Part shown: one piece after another, positions 22,318-30,610 of the stretch
How positions within the stretch are numbered: position 1 is the stretch's first letter
How the letters are laid out: each line of letters starts with the position of its first letter
Source: Acidocella sp. KAb 2-4
GTDB lineage: Bacteria; Pseudomonadota; Alphaproteobacteria; Acetobacterales; Acetobacteraceae
Length of the DNA: 64,000 nucleotides
Direction: 5' to 3'
Assembly: GCF_020567705.1 (NCBI RefSeq)
Contig: NZ_JAJDJU010000003.1
Span: 1-64,000 of the forward strand
The notes under the pieces: model-generated
Databases searched by the model: none
Seen by the model: only the letters and a program-made list of their open reading frames with translations
Told to the model about the DNA's origin: nothing
Made by a program: the position numbers and the translations under genes

Positions 22318-22826
22318 TCGTCCCGGGCCTCCACCTCAAGCGGCGGGTTGATGACGACATAGCCCTCCGCCACGTTCACCACCGGCACGCAGGCCTTGGT
22401 GAACGGGATCAGCCGCCCGCCGGGTGTCAGCTCCAGGCTCGCCCCGGCGCCGAAATCCAGCACGTTGCCGACCCGGCCGATCTCCCGGCCCGCCTCGTCA
22501 CGCGCGCGCAGCCCGATTAGATCCGCCAGGTAGAACTCCTCCTCCGCCGCCTCGGGCAGCGCCGAGCGGGGGATGAACAGCTCCACATTGGTCAGCGCGG
22601 CGGCCTCGTCGCGGTCGCTGATCCGGCGCTGGCCGGCTTGCGTTACCTCGCTGAGCCAGGCGACATTCTCATGCGCCCAGGCGAGCGCGAACTGCCGGCC
22701 CTTGCGGTCGGTGAGCGTGTGCGCCGCCAGGACCTCCGGGTCCTCGGCGAAGACATTCACGCGCACCTGGCCGCGCACACCGTGCGGCTTGCCAATCACG
22801 CCCATCAGGATCAGCTGGTCGTCCAC
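22314..22826 (-). CDS. rimM: Ribosome maturation factor RimM
   Basis: 170 residues, needed for 30S head maturation through S19 binding. N-terminal beta-barrel begins [19 protein letters not shown]; the central [15 protein letters not shown] segment and the C-terminal PRC barrel ([36 protein letters not shown], then a [13 protein letters not shown] end) are typical. It lies between rpsP and trmD in the usual order. Confidence 0.96.
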   Translation of the reverse strand: MDDQLILMGVIGKPHGVRGQVRVNVFAEDPEVLAAHTLTDRKGRQFALAWAHENVAWLSEVTQAGQRRISDRDEAAALTNVELFIPRSALPEAAEEEFYLADLIGLRARDEAGREIGRVGNVLDFGAGASLELTPGGRLIPFTKACVPVVNVAEGYVVINPPLEVEARDE

Positions 22827-22841
22827 GCGCCCTCTATCGGA

Positions 22842-23189
22842 TTAAGCGGCTTCGGCGGCCTTGGCGCGCTCGGCGGCACGCTCCTGCGCCTTCTTCTTCG
22901 GCAGCGGTTGCTTGGTCTGCTCGCTGCGGGCCGGGGCCTTGATCAGCTCGGCCTTGGCCAGGAAGCGCGCGACGCGGTCGGTCGGCTGCGCGCCCTGGGC
23001 CAGCCAATGCTGCACGCGCTCGGTCACCAGGGTCACGCGCTCGGCATGCTCGGCGGGCAGCATCGGGTTATAGGTGCCGACGCGCTCGATGAACTTGCCA
23101 TCGCGCGGGGAGTTCGCGTCGGCGATCACGATGTGGTAGAACGGACGCTTCTTGGCGCCGCCACGGGCGAGACGAATTTTAACAGACAT
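22842..23189 (-). CDS. rpsP: 30S ribosomal protein S16
   Basis: 115 residues. The N-terminus ([22 protein letters not shown]), [11 protein letters not shown] and the [15 protein letters not shown] segment identify S16. The Lys/Ala-rich tail after about residue 85 is an extension common in alphaproteobacteria. It follows ffh by 29 bp and precedes rimM by 15 bp. Confidence 0.98.
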   Translation of the reverse strand: MSVKIRLARGGAKKRPFYHIVIADANSPRDGKFIERVGTYNPMLPAEHAERVTLVTERVQHWLAQGAQPTDRVARFLAKAELIKAPARSEQTKQPLPKKKAQERAAERAKAAEAA

Positions 23190-23218
23190 AGTCGCTCCTT
23201 AAGTTAACTGAAAACGGG

Positions 23219-24592
23219 TTAAAATGGCCGGCGGCCGCCCTTGGCGCCACCCAGGGCGGCTTGCATCTGGCGCATCATCGCCTCCGCACCGCCCATCTTG
23301 TTCATGCGCTTCATCATCGTCGACATGTCGTCGAACTGCTTGAGCAGCTTGTTCACTTCGGGCACCGAGGTGCCCGAGCCCGCCGCGATGCGCTTCTTGC
23401 GACTGGCCTTCAGGATGTCCGGGTTGCGCCGCTCCGCCGGGGTCATCGAGCAGATGATGGCGATATGGCGCTTGAACACGGTCTGGTCGAGATTGGCGTT
23501 CTCGATCTGCTGCTTGATCTTGCCTACGCCGGGCAGCATGCCCAGAATGCCCGAGAGCGAGCCCATCTTGGAAATCTGCTTGATCTGCGCCGCGTAATCT
23601 TCCAGGTCGAACTTGCCCTTCGCCATCTTTTTGGCGAGTTTCTCGGCTTCCTGCTGGTCGATATTCGCGGCGGCGCGCTCCACCAGGCCGACGATATCGC
23701 CCATGCCCAGGATGCGCCCGGCGATGCGCTCGGGGTTGAATTCGTCCAGCGCGTCCAGCTTCTCGCCCATGCCGGCGAGCTTGACCGGCGCGCCGGTGAC
23801 GCTGCGCATCGACAGGGCCGCCCCGCCCCGGGCATCGCCGTCGAGCCGGGTCATCACGATGCCGGTGATCTGCACCGCCTCATTGAAGGCGGTGGCGGTG
23901 GTCACCGCGTCCTGGCCGGTCATGGCGTCCACCACCAGCAGGGTTTCCACCGGGTTCACCGCGGCGCGGACGGCTTTCACCTCTTCCATCAGCGCCAGGT
24001 CGATGGACAGGCGCCCGGCGGTGTCCAGGATCACCACGTCATAAACTTCGCGCCGCGCCGTCTCCATCGCCCGCTGCGCGATCTGCAGCGGCGTCTGGCC
24101 CGCGATGATGGGCAGCGAGGCGACCTCAGCCTTTTGCGCGAGCTGTTCGAGCTGCAGCTGCGCGGCCGGGCGCTGGGTATCCAGGCTGGCGAGCAGCACT
24201 TTCTTGCGCTCGCGGGTTTTCAGCCGCAGCGCGATCTTGGCGGAGGTGGTGGTCTTGCCTGAGCCTTGCAGGCCGACCATCAGGAACGGGATCGGCGAGG
24301 GGGCGAGCAAATTGAGCGGCACGGGCGCGCCGCCGAGCGCTTCGACCAGCGCGTCGTTGACGATCTTCACCACCATCTGGCCGGGAGAGACGGAGCGCAG
24401 CACTTCCGCGCCCACCGCCTTCTCCTTCACGGTGGCGACGAACTCCTTCACCACGGGCAGCGCCACGTCGGCATCGAGCAGCGCCAGGCGGATCTCCCGC
24501 AGCGCCTCGTTCACATCGGCTTCGGACAGCGCGCCGCGGCGGCGGAGCCGGTCGAAAATATCCGAAAATTTGCCCGACAGCGTGTCGAACAT
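23219..24592 (-). CDS. ffh: Signal recognition particle protein Ffh
   Basis: 457 residues. N domain helices (1-85), then the GTPase G domain: GLQGSGKTTTSAKIA (P-loop, near 107-121), DTQRPAAQLQL, ILDTAGRLSIDLALMEE and the TRLDGDARGGAALS motif. The Met-rich M domain follows (MGDIVGLVERA onward; SMTPAERRNPDIL and GSGTSVPEVNKLLKQF bind 4.5S RNA and signal peptides) and ends in Met/Gly-rich sequence. It delivers nascent membrane proteins to FtsY. It heads the minus-strand ffh-rpsP-rimM-trmD-rplS series. Confidence 0.98.
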   Translation of the reverse strand: MFDTLSGKFSDIFDRLRRRGALSEADVNEALREIRLALLDADVALPVVKEFVATVKEKAVGAEVLRSVSPGQMVVKIVNDALVEALGGAPVPLNLLAPSPIPFLMVGLQGSGKTTTSAKIALRLKTRERKKVLLASLDTQRPAAQLQLEQLAQKAEVASLPIIAGQTPLQIAQRAMETARREVYDVVILDTAGRLSIDLALMEEVKAVRAAVNPVETLLVVDAMTGQDAVTTATAFNEAVQITGIVMTRLDGDARGGAALSMRSVTGAPVKLAGMGEKLDALDEFNPERIAGRILGMGDIVGLVERAAANIDQQEAEKLAKKMAKGKFDLEDYAAQIKQISKMGSLSGILGMLPGVGKIKQQIENANLDQTVFKRHIAIICSMTPAERRNPDILKASRKKRIAAGSGTSVPEVNKLLKQFDDMSTMMKRMNKMGGAEAMMRQMQAALGGAKGGRRPF

Positions 24593-24698
24593 GGCCAGGA
24601 TTCCTTACAACGCAAAACGCGCCGTGGTGCGAACCCTCGCAGCACGGCGGTTTATGTGGTTCGGCTCATGCGCCTCCCCGGCGCGCGAGTCAATGGGC

Positions 24699-26381
24699 TC
24701 AGGCGGCGCGGCTGGCGGTGTTGTGCCGTGCCAATTCGGCGCCATCCAGCGCCCGCCGCACGCTGAGCTGCCCGGCAAGCCCCGGCGGCGGCGCGAGCGC
24801 AAAGCCATGGCAGCCGCTGCCTAGTCCGGCTCGGCGCAGATCCGCCCGGTAGGCATTGGCCAGCACGCGCGCCACTGGTCGGCCCGCAGCCAACACGACC
24901 AGCGCCACTGGCGCTTCCGGCGCCGTTTCGCATTGCGCCCAGCCACTCACGATCTCCGGCCCGGCCTGCTCCAGGCAGCCGCGCAGCGGGCCGGTGCCCT
25001 CCGCCATGGCGGCCAGCCCGGCGCGGACGTTCATCTCGGCCTGCACCGCGGCCAAGGCAAAGCCCGCTTCCAGCCGCTCCAGGCAGGGCGCGGCGGATGG
25101 CTCGTCGCCGGGGTACAGCGCCGCATATTCGGCGGCGTTATGGAATTGGGCGCGTCCGCCAATGTCGAGATAGCTCTCGCACAGGCAGTTCTCGGCCAGC
25201 AGCAGGTCGTGTGCGTCCAGTTCCACGTGGTAATAGGCGACATGATCCACCGCCGCCGCCTGCGTGACGGAAACGCCGTTCACCAGCCGCCAGGCGGGCA
25301 CCAGCGCCCCGCCCAGGCAGATGCCGTGGCCGGGTGAGACGGTGAGGTCGCGGACCGGCACGCCCGGACCGAGCGCCCCGGCGCGGATCGTCACCGGCAG
25401 GGTGAGCGGGTTGCCGGCGATAAAGCGTCCCTCGAAGGCCTGCCGCCCGATCCATTTCACCTTTTGCCGTCCGCGCAGGCGGGTGAGCACCTCGTCACCG
25501 ATGCGCAGCGCTTCCACGGGTGTTTCGCCGCGCGGGGTGCGGATGCGCGTGCCCGGCGTGAAGCAGGTGGCGGCAAGGTCGAAGCCCAGTGCCGAGAGCA
25601 GGGTTTCGTCGAGCGGCGTGATCGGGTTGGCCTGCCCGGCATAGGCGAGGGCGTCGAACGAATCGTTGGGCACGCTGGTCGCCCAATCGTAATAATCGCT
25701 GGAGGTGGCGAAATTGCCGAGATTGGTCTTGCCGCCATCGACCGAGAAATACGCGCTGGGTGAGCTGGCCGCGGAGGCATTGGCGCTTTCCTCCAGCACC
25801 CCGGGCGCGTGGTAGCGCAGCAGGTCCATCAGGCTGAAATAGGAGCCGTCGCCCCATCCGGCGCGGCCCAGCGCGTGGCTCAGTTCATGCAGCGCCACGC
25901 CGAGGAAGGTGATTTCCCCCGCCACGGCGAGGTTGGTGGTGCTGAAATTGAGCGCCGCCCCGCCAGTGCCGAAGATGACCGTCCCTTCCGGCGTCGTGGT
26001 GTTGGAGTTGGAGGGCGCCAGCCCCAGCGCCTCGGCCTGGGCAAGCGTGAGCCACACGCCCTTGCCGCCGGTGGGGTCGCTGGCGGGCATGTTGGTGGCC
26101 GATTCAAGCGCCAGCGCGCCGCTGGGCAAGCCGAGCGCGCTGGCGGCGCTGGCGTGGCTCTCCAGCGCCCCGATGAGCGTGCCGTAGCCGATATCGATCA
26201 TCCCGCCAGTAGGGCCGCCCTCGCCCAGAATGGCCCCGCTCGTGTCCCAGGAGACGCCGATTTCCACGGTGATGTTGTCGGTGATCAGCGTGTCCAGCAG
26301 CTGCGCGGCGTATTGCATGTCGGCAATAAACCCGCTCGGCGCCAGGGTGGCGCTGCTGGTGAAGCTGAGCACGAGATCCAT
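24699..26381 (-). CDS. NF038122-like putative metalloprotease fused to a Hint domain
   Basis: 560 residues. The first 270 residues resemble secreted zinc-protease-like proteins; HELSHALGR (165-173) gives an HExxH zinc site with a following Gly. A Hint_2-type domain starts at Cys273 in CFTPGTRIRTPRGETPVEALRIGDEVLT and continues to about 410 (with VSPGHGI and AENCLCESYLD), as in proteins that self-cleave or anchor through intein-like chemistry. The C-terminal 150 residues are Ala-rich without known motifs. There is no classical N-terminal signal peptide, so export by a type I-like or other route is possible. It stands between ffh and a NUDIX gene on the same strand, with more than 70 bp on each side. 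Confidence 0.7.
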   Translation of the reverse strand: MDLVLSFTSSATLAPSGFIADMQYAAQLLDTLITDNITVEIGVSWDTSGAILGEGGPTGGMIDIGYGTLIGALESHASAASALGLPSGALALESATNMPASDPTGGKGVWLTLAQAEALGLAPSNSNTTTPEGTVIFGTGGAALNFSTTNLAVAGEITFLGVALHELSHALGRAGWGDGSYFSLMDLLRYHAPGVLEESANASAASSPSAYFSVDGGKTNLGNFATSSDYYDWATSVPNDSFDALAYAGQANPITPLDETLLSALGFDLAATCFTPGTRIRTPRGETPVEALRIGDEVLTRLRGRQKVKWIGRQAFEGRFIAGNPLTLPVTIRAGALGPGVPVRDLTVSPGHGICLGGALVPAWRLVNGVSVTQAAAVDHVAYYHVELDAHDLLLAENCLCESYLDIGGRAQFHNAAEYAALYPGDEPSAAPCLERLEAGFALAAVQAEMNVRAGLAAMAEGTGPLRGCLEQAGPEIVSGWAQCETAPEAPVALVVLAAGRPVARVLANAYRADLRRAGLGSGCHGFALAPPPGLAGQLSVRRALDGAELARHNTASRAA

Positions 26382-26452
26382 TGTTGGCGCCTCCCAGAGG
26401 TTATGTCGCGCAGAATGGCAAAAAGCCGCGTGCCTGCAAAGCGCGTTACAAT

Positions 26453-27283
26453 TTAGCCGAGCAAGGCGGCGCGCAGCGTTCCGGCGCCGGGGCCGGTGAG
26501 CAGCCCTTCGCGCAGCAGCAGGTCGATCAGCACCAGGCAGACATTGAACTTGAACTCGTGGGTGGTGGAGAGCACCTCCAGCACCCGCGTCAGCGGCCAG
26601 AGCGAGAAGGATTCCACCTCGCCATCCACCGGGTTGGGGATGAAATCTTCCGGCAGTTCCAGGTCGTAGGCGTGGATCAGGTCGCGGCGCAGCCCCTCGG
26701 GGCGTTCCATATCGTAGCGGAAGCTGGCGACAAGCCGGGCCTGGCTGGCCAGGGCCTCGGGTAGGGCGGCTTCCTCCTCGGCCTCCTTGAGCAGCGCCGC
26801 GAAGGGCGTGAACCCGGCGGGCACGCCGCCCGCCACCAGATGGTCGAGCTTGCCGGGGTCCAGCTTCTTATCGGCGGCGCGCTTGCCGACCCAGACATGA
26901 GGGCCATCCGCCCGGCGTACGATGCCATTGAGGTGCACCCCCACGCCGATCACGCCGAAGGCGGGCAGGGCGCCGCGGTCGAGCACCGCCAGCACGGGGC
27001 CGTCGCCCGTTTCGCGCACGTCGAAATTCTCGGCCCGGGTCGGGATGCCCGCAGCCGTGGCCAGCTCGTTCAGCCGGGGCAGGGCGGAGGGGGCCAGCTC
27101 CACGCGGTCCGCGCCAACCCGCACCTCCGGCGAGACCTCGGCCAGACGGCGCGCGAGCGGCGGCAGCAGGTAGCCGATATGGTGGCTCCCGGCATAAAGC
27201 GGCAGCCGGAGGCCGGGCAATTTTGCCGTGTGACAGGCCGATATGTGCGCGAGGAGGTTTGCAATTTGAGCGTCAGATGCCAT
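26453..27283 (-). CDS. NUDIX hydrolase with DUF4743 N-terminal domain
   Basis: 276 residues. An N-terminal DUF4743-type region (about 1-115) precedes a NUDIX fold: HVWVGKRAADKKLDPGKLDHLVAGGVPAG, then FAALLKEAEEEAALPE, a recognisable G-x5-E-x(~7)-REUxEE-like helix with KEAEEEA in place of RE-x2-EE. Proteins of this architecture resemble plant and fungal Tnr3-type NUDIX enzymes that remove damaged thiamine diphosphate; the substrate here is inferred. Start ATG 27283 overlaps, on the opposite strand, the first possible ATG of the divergent ABC transporter (27282). Confidence 0.8.
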   Translation of the reverse strand: MASDAQIANLLAHISACHTAKLPGLRLPLYAGSHHIGYLLPPLARRLAEVSPEVRVGADRVELAPSALPRLNELATAAGIPTRAENFDVRETGDGPVLAVLDRGALPAFGVIGVGVHLNGIVRRADGPHVWVGKRAADKKLDPGKLDHLVAGGVPAGFTPFAALLKEAEEEAALPEALASQARLVASFRYDMERPEGLRRDLIHAYDLELPEDFIPNPVDGEVESFSLWPLTRVLEVLSTTHEFKFNVCLVLIDLLLREGLLTGPGAGTLRAALLG

Positions 27284-27293
27284 GTGCGCTCCC

Positions 27294-29150
27294 ATGACCC
27301 GTAATGCCGCCCGTGCCAACCCCCACCTCGCCCCCGCCGCCGGCGCCAAGCCGGCGCAGGGCTCATTTGCCACTGTATTGTCGCTGCTGCCCTATCTCTG
27401 GCCCAAGGGCGAGACGGCGCTGCGCGTGCGCCTAGTGCTTGCCAGCCTGGCCATGCTGCTCTCCAAGGTGGCGACCGTGTATGTGCCGGTGGTCTATGGC
27501 CATGCGGTGGACAAGCTGACCCATGCCGCCGGGCCGCTGGCCGTGCCGGCTGAGCTGATCGTGGGCTATGCGCTGGTGCGCATCTGCGCCGCCGCCTTTG
27601 GCGAGCTGCGCGACGCCCTGTTCGCCGCCGTGCAGATGCGCGCCTCGCGCGTGGTGGCGCGCAAGACCTTCGAGCATCTGCACGCGCTCTCCATGCGCTT
27701 CCACCTGGACCGGCAGACCGGCGGGCTTTCCAACATCATCCTGCGCGGCACGCTCGGCATTCAAAATGTTTTGCGCCTCGCCACGTTCAACCTGCTGCCC
27801 ACGATCATCGAGCTGCTGCTCACCACCTTCATGCTGTGGTACCTGTTCAACGCTTGGTATGCGCTCATCACCTTCGTGGCGATCGGCTGCTACATCGCCT
27901 TCACCTTCGCCTTCACCGCTTGGCGCACGCAGTTCCGCCGCGCCATGAACGAGACCGACACCGAGGCCCAGGGCAAGGCCATCGACAGCCTGCTGAACTT
28001 CGAGACGGTCAAATATTTCGGCAACGAGGCGCATGAGTCCAAGCGCTTCGATGAGAGCCTGGCGCGCTATGAGGCGGCGTCGGTGAAGTCTCAGGTGTCG
28101 CTGAACGCGCTCAATATCGGCCAGGCGGTGATCATCTCGCTGGCGCTGGGCGTGATGATGCTGATGGCCGCCTGGGGCGTGGTGCATAACCACATGTCTC
28201 CTGGCAGCTTCGTGGTGGTGAACACTTACCTGATGCAGCTTTACGTGCCGCTCAACTTCCTGGGCTTCACCTACCTCACCCTCAACCAGGGGCTGATCGA
28301 CATGGAGCAGATGTTCTCGCTGCTGCGCGTCAACCAGGAGGTGAAGGACAGTGCCGGCGCCTGCGTGCTGGCCGCCCAGGGCGCGCCGGCCGAGGTGCGG
28401 TTCGAGGATGTGCATTTCGCCTATAACCCGGACCGGCAGATCCTCAAGGGCATCAGCTTCACCGCCGCGCCGGGGCAGAAGATCGCCCTGGTCGGCCCCA
28501 CCGGCTCGGGTAAATCCACCATCTCGCGCCTGCTGTTCCGCTTTTACGACACCACCGAGGGGCAGGTGCTGGTGGATGGGCGCGATGTGCGCGACTACAC
28601 CCAGACCTCGCTGCGCGGGGCGATCGGCGTGGTGCCGCAGGACACGGTGCTGTTTAACGACACCATCTATTACAACATCGCCTATGGCCGCCCCGGCGCG
28701 ACCACCGAGGACATCGAGCGCGCGGCGAAGCTGGCGCAGGTGCATGATTTCATCGCCTCGCTGCCGCAGGGCTACAAGACCAAGGTGGGCGAGCGCGGGC
28801 TGAAGCTCTCGGGTGGTGAGAAGCAGCGCGTGGCGATCGCCCGCACGATTTTGAAGAATCCGCGCATCCTCATCCTGGACGAGGCGACCAGCGCGCTGGA
28901 CACCGCCACCGAGCAGGAGATCTCGGCGGCGCTGCGCGAGGTGGCGCATGACCGCACCACCCTGGTCATCGCCCATCGGCTCTCGACCATCACCGACGCC
29001 GACGAAATTCTGGTCCTGCGCGAGGGGCTGATCGTCGAGCGCGGCAGCCATCAGGCGCTGCTGGCCAAGGGCGGCGTGTATGCCGGCATGTGGGCGGCGC
29101 AGGTGGAGCGCGATGAAGACCTGCCCGAGCCCGCCGAAGTGGCGGAATGA
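27294..29150 (+). CDS. Atm1-type ABC transporter (fused membrane and ATPase domains)
   Basis: 618 residues. Six transmembrane helices (about 35-310) are followed by a nucleotide-binding domain with Walker A GPTGSGKSTISRLLFRFYD, a Q-loop in GVVPQDTVLFND, signature LSGGEKQRVAIARTIL, Walker B ILILDEATSALD and the IAHRLSTI switch. Segments such as the TM-region NFETVKYFGNE and RQILKGISF match Atm1/HMT1-type exporters of glutathione-linked sulfur compounds or metals. ATG 27294 is used; ATG 27282 four codons earlier is equally possible, and neither has a strong ribosome-binding site. It is divergent from the NUDIX gene. Confidence 0.9.
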   Translation: MTRNAARANPHLAPAAGAKPAQGSFATVLSLLPYLWPKGETALRVRLVLASLAMLLSKVATVYVPVVYGHAVDKLTHAAGPLAVPAELIVGYALVRICAAAFGELRDALFAAVQMRASRVVARKTFEHLHALSMRFHLDRQTGGLSNIILRGTLGIQNVLRLATFNLLPTIIELLLTTFMLWYLFNAWYALITFVAIGCYIAFTFAFTAWRTQFRRAMNETDTEAQGKAIDSLLNFETVKYFGNEAHESKRFDESLARYEAASVKSQVSLNALNIGQAVIISLALGVMMLMAAWGVVHNHMSPGSFVVVNTYLMQLYVPLNFLGFTYLTLNQGLIDMEQMFSLLRVNQEVKDSAGACVLAAQGAPAEVRFEDVHFAYNPDRQILKGISFTAAPGQKIALVGPTGSGKSTISRLLFRFYDTTEGQVLVDGRDVRDYTQTSLRGAIGVVPQDTVLFNDTIYYNIAYGRPGATTEDIERAAKLAQVHDFIASLPQGYKTKVGERGLKLSGGEKQRVAIARTILKNPRILILDEATSALDTATEQEISAALREVAHDRTTLVIAHRLSTITDADEILVLREGLIVERGSHQALLAKGGVYAGMWAAQVERDEDLPEPAEVAE

Positions 29151-29204
29151 GCAGGGGCGTGCTAGCGCCGCAGGAAAATTTGCTTTGATAGACGGGAACA
29201 AGTG

Positions 29205-29462
29205 ATGAGCGACAGACAAACCCCGCCGGAACGCGAACTGAGCCATGCCGGCTCGGTCGTGGATAAGGCGATCGAATTCATGATGGGGCAGGAGATCAGC
29301 GAGCTGGCCATCGCCTCGGCCCTGCTGGGCGGCGCCATGGGGCTGCTGAGCCGCGTACTGCCCGACGAGGTGGTGGTGCAGATCCTGCAAAACGCCATTG
29401 AGAGCATCGAGAATGGTGAAATGCGTCACGCCGCTGGCAAGGATCACGCTGGCGAGGCTTGA
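29205..29462 (+). CDS. Small conserved-looking hypothetical protein
   Basis: 85 residues, amphipathic: a polar N-terminus, an acidic helix ([20 protein letters not shown]), a Gly-containing hydrophobic stretch ([21 protein letters not shown]) and a short charged end. It could be peripheral to the membrane. GTG at 29202 is an alternative start one codon earlier. It lies between the Atm1-type gene and rpmB on the same strand, with short gaps, and may be cotranscribed with the former. No family recognised. Confidence 0.55.
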   Translation: MSDRQTPPERELSHAGSVVDKAIEFMMGQEISELAIASALLGGAMGLLSRVLPDEVVVQILQNAIESIENGEMRHAAGKDHAGEA

Positions 29463-29545
29463 CGACTCCCGCGCTTTCACCCATAAGCCTGCCCAATTCC
29501 GGGTTGGCCCTGCCAGCCCGCTTTGCGTTTTTTGAGGATAGACCA

Positions 29546-29842
29546 ATGGCCCGCCGCTGCGACCTGACCGGAAAGACCGTGCAATCTGGCAATAATGTCA
29601 GCCACGCGAACAACAAGACCCGCCGCCGGTTCCTGCCGAACCTGCAGGTCACCACGCTGCTCTCGGATGCGCTGGGCAATGTCCGCCTGCGCCTCTCGAC
29701 CCGCGCGATTCGCACGATCGAGCATAATGGCGGGCTGGATGCTTATCTGCTCAGCCAGACCAACGCCAAGCTGACCGATGAAGGCCTGGCCCTGAAGCGC
29801 CGCCTGGAGCGCGCTCTGGCCAAGAAGTCGGCCGCCGCCTGA
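29546..29842 (+). CDS. rpmB: 50S ribosomal protein L28
   Basis: 98 residues. [34 protein letters not shown] is split here as two typical L28 parts (RRCDLTGK, then [14 protein letters not shown]); [20 protein letters not shown] follows. Start ATG 29546 has TGAGGATA upstream and gives the standard N-terminus. It is a single ribosomal gene followed 28 bp later by arfB. Confidence 0.97.
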   Translation: MARRCDLTGKTVQSGNNVSHANNKTRRRFLPNLQVTTLLSDALGNVRLRLSTRAIRTIEHNGGLDAYLLSQTNAKLTDEGLALKRRLERALAKKSAAA

Positions 29843-29870
29843 TCTCGCCGGAGCCTGGCAAGGGGCTCCC

Positions 29871-30290
29871 GTGCTTATAAGGATTACTCGGAGCCTCCAG
29901 ATCAGCGAGTCTGATCTGGAGGAGTCGTTTGTTACCGCCTCTGGCCCGGGCGGGCAGAATGTGAACAAGGTAGCGAGCGCGGTGCAGCTGCGCTTCAACC
30001 TCGCGGGCAACACCACCCTGCCTGAGTATGTGAAGGCCAAGCTGGCCCGGCTCGCGGGCTCGCGCCTGACCAAGGACGGGGTGGTGATCATCCAGGCCGA
30101 ACAATTCCGCGACCAGCCGCGCAACCGCGAGGATGCGCGCGAACGCCTGTTCGCGCTGATCCGCGAGGCGGCGGTGGTGCCCAAGATCCGCCGCCCGACC
30201 AAGCCGACCAAGGGCTCGCAGACGCGAAGGCTGGACGAGAAAAGCCGCCGGGGCGATGTGAAGCGGCTGCGGCGGGATAAGGATTTTTAA
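29871..30290 (+). CDS. arfB: Peptidyl-tRNA hydrolase ArfB (ribosome rescue)
   Basis: 139 residues. It carries the release-factor GGQ motif in TASGPGGQNVNKVASAVQLRF (GGQ near residues 27-29) and a basic C-terminal tail (KSRRGDVKRLRRDKDF) that fits into the mRNA channel of stalled ribosomes. It hydrolyses peptidyl-tRNA without a stop codon. The start is GTG 29871 after AAGGGG. It follows rpmB directly, so both are likely on one transcript. Confidence 0.94.
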   Translation: MLIRITRSLQISESDLEESFVTASGPGGQNVNKVASAVQLRFNLAGNTTLPEYVKAKLARLAGSRLTKDGVVIIQAEQFRDQPRNREDARERLFALIREAAVVPKIRRPTKPTKGSQTRRLDEKSRRGDVKRLRRDKDF

Positions 30291-30332
30291 TCCTTGCCAG
30301 GGCGGCGCGGGGCGGCTACCAGCGCGGCCAGA

Positions 30333-30490
30333 CTCAGGTGGCCCCTAACCGGGCATAATCGGGAACGCGGTGAGCCGCGGCTGCCCCCGCAACTGTGAGC
30401 GGCGAGTGTCGTCCCAACATGCCATTGCCCGACCGGGCGAGAAGGCGGGGCGGCGCGCAGACCCGCAAGCCAGGAGACCGGCCTGTGTCG
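30333..30490 (+). promoter_or_regulatory. Cobalamin (B12) riboswitch
   Basis: Core elements appear in order: the opening GGTGGCCC, CGGGAACGCGGTG, GCCGCGGCTGCCCCCGCAACTGT, GAGTGTC, and the B12 box GCAAGCCAGGAGACCGGCC (30465-30483). It lies upstream of a TonB-dependent receptor gene. Bound adenosylcobalamin would shut off receptor synthesis. Ends are approximate. Confidence 0.93.
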
Positions 30491-30570
30491 AGACATTTGC
30501 GCGCGTCCGGGCGGGGTGTACCGGGCATGAAGGGGTGCGAGTCCCCGAGCCTCTGTCGCTGTGAAGTATC

Positions 30571-30605
30571 GCCGGCGCCACTGCGCCGGTGTAGCGCGAG
30601 GAGAG
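30571..30605 (+). promoter_or_regulatory. Probable expression platform hairpin of the B12 riboswitch
   Basis: CCGGCGC (30572-30578) / GCGCCGG (30583-30589) with loop CACT lies just before the btuB ribosome-binding site GAGGAGAGG (30597-30605). No T-run is present anywhere in the leader, which favours translational rather than transcriptional control. Confidence 0.55.
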
Positions 30606-30610
30606 GATTC

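Noticed and set aside
27432-29546. A 704-codon minus-strand frame opposite the ABC transporter
   Set aside because: Composition is His/Gln/Arg-rich noise; Walker and signature motifs are on the plus strand.
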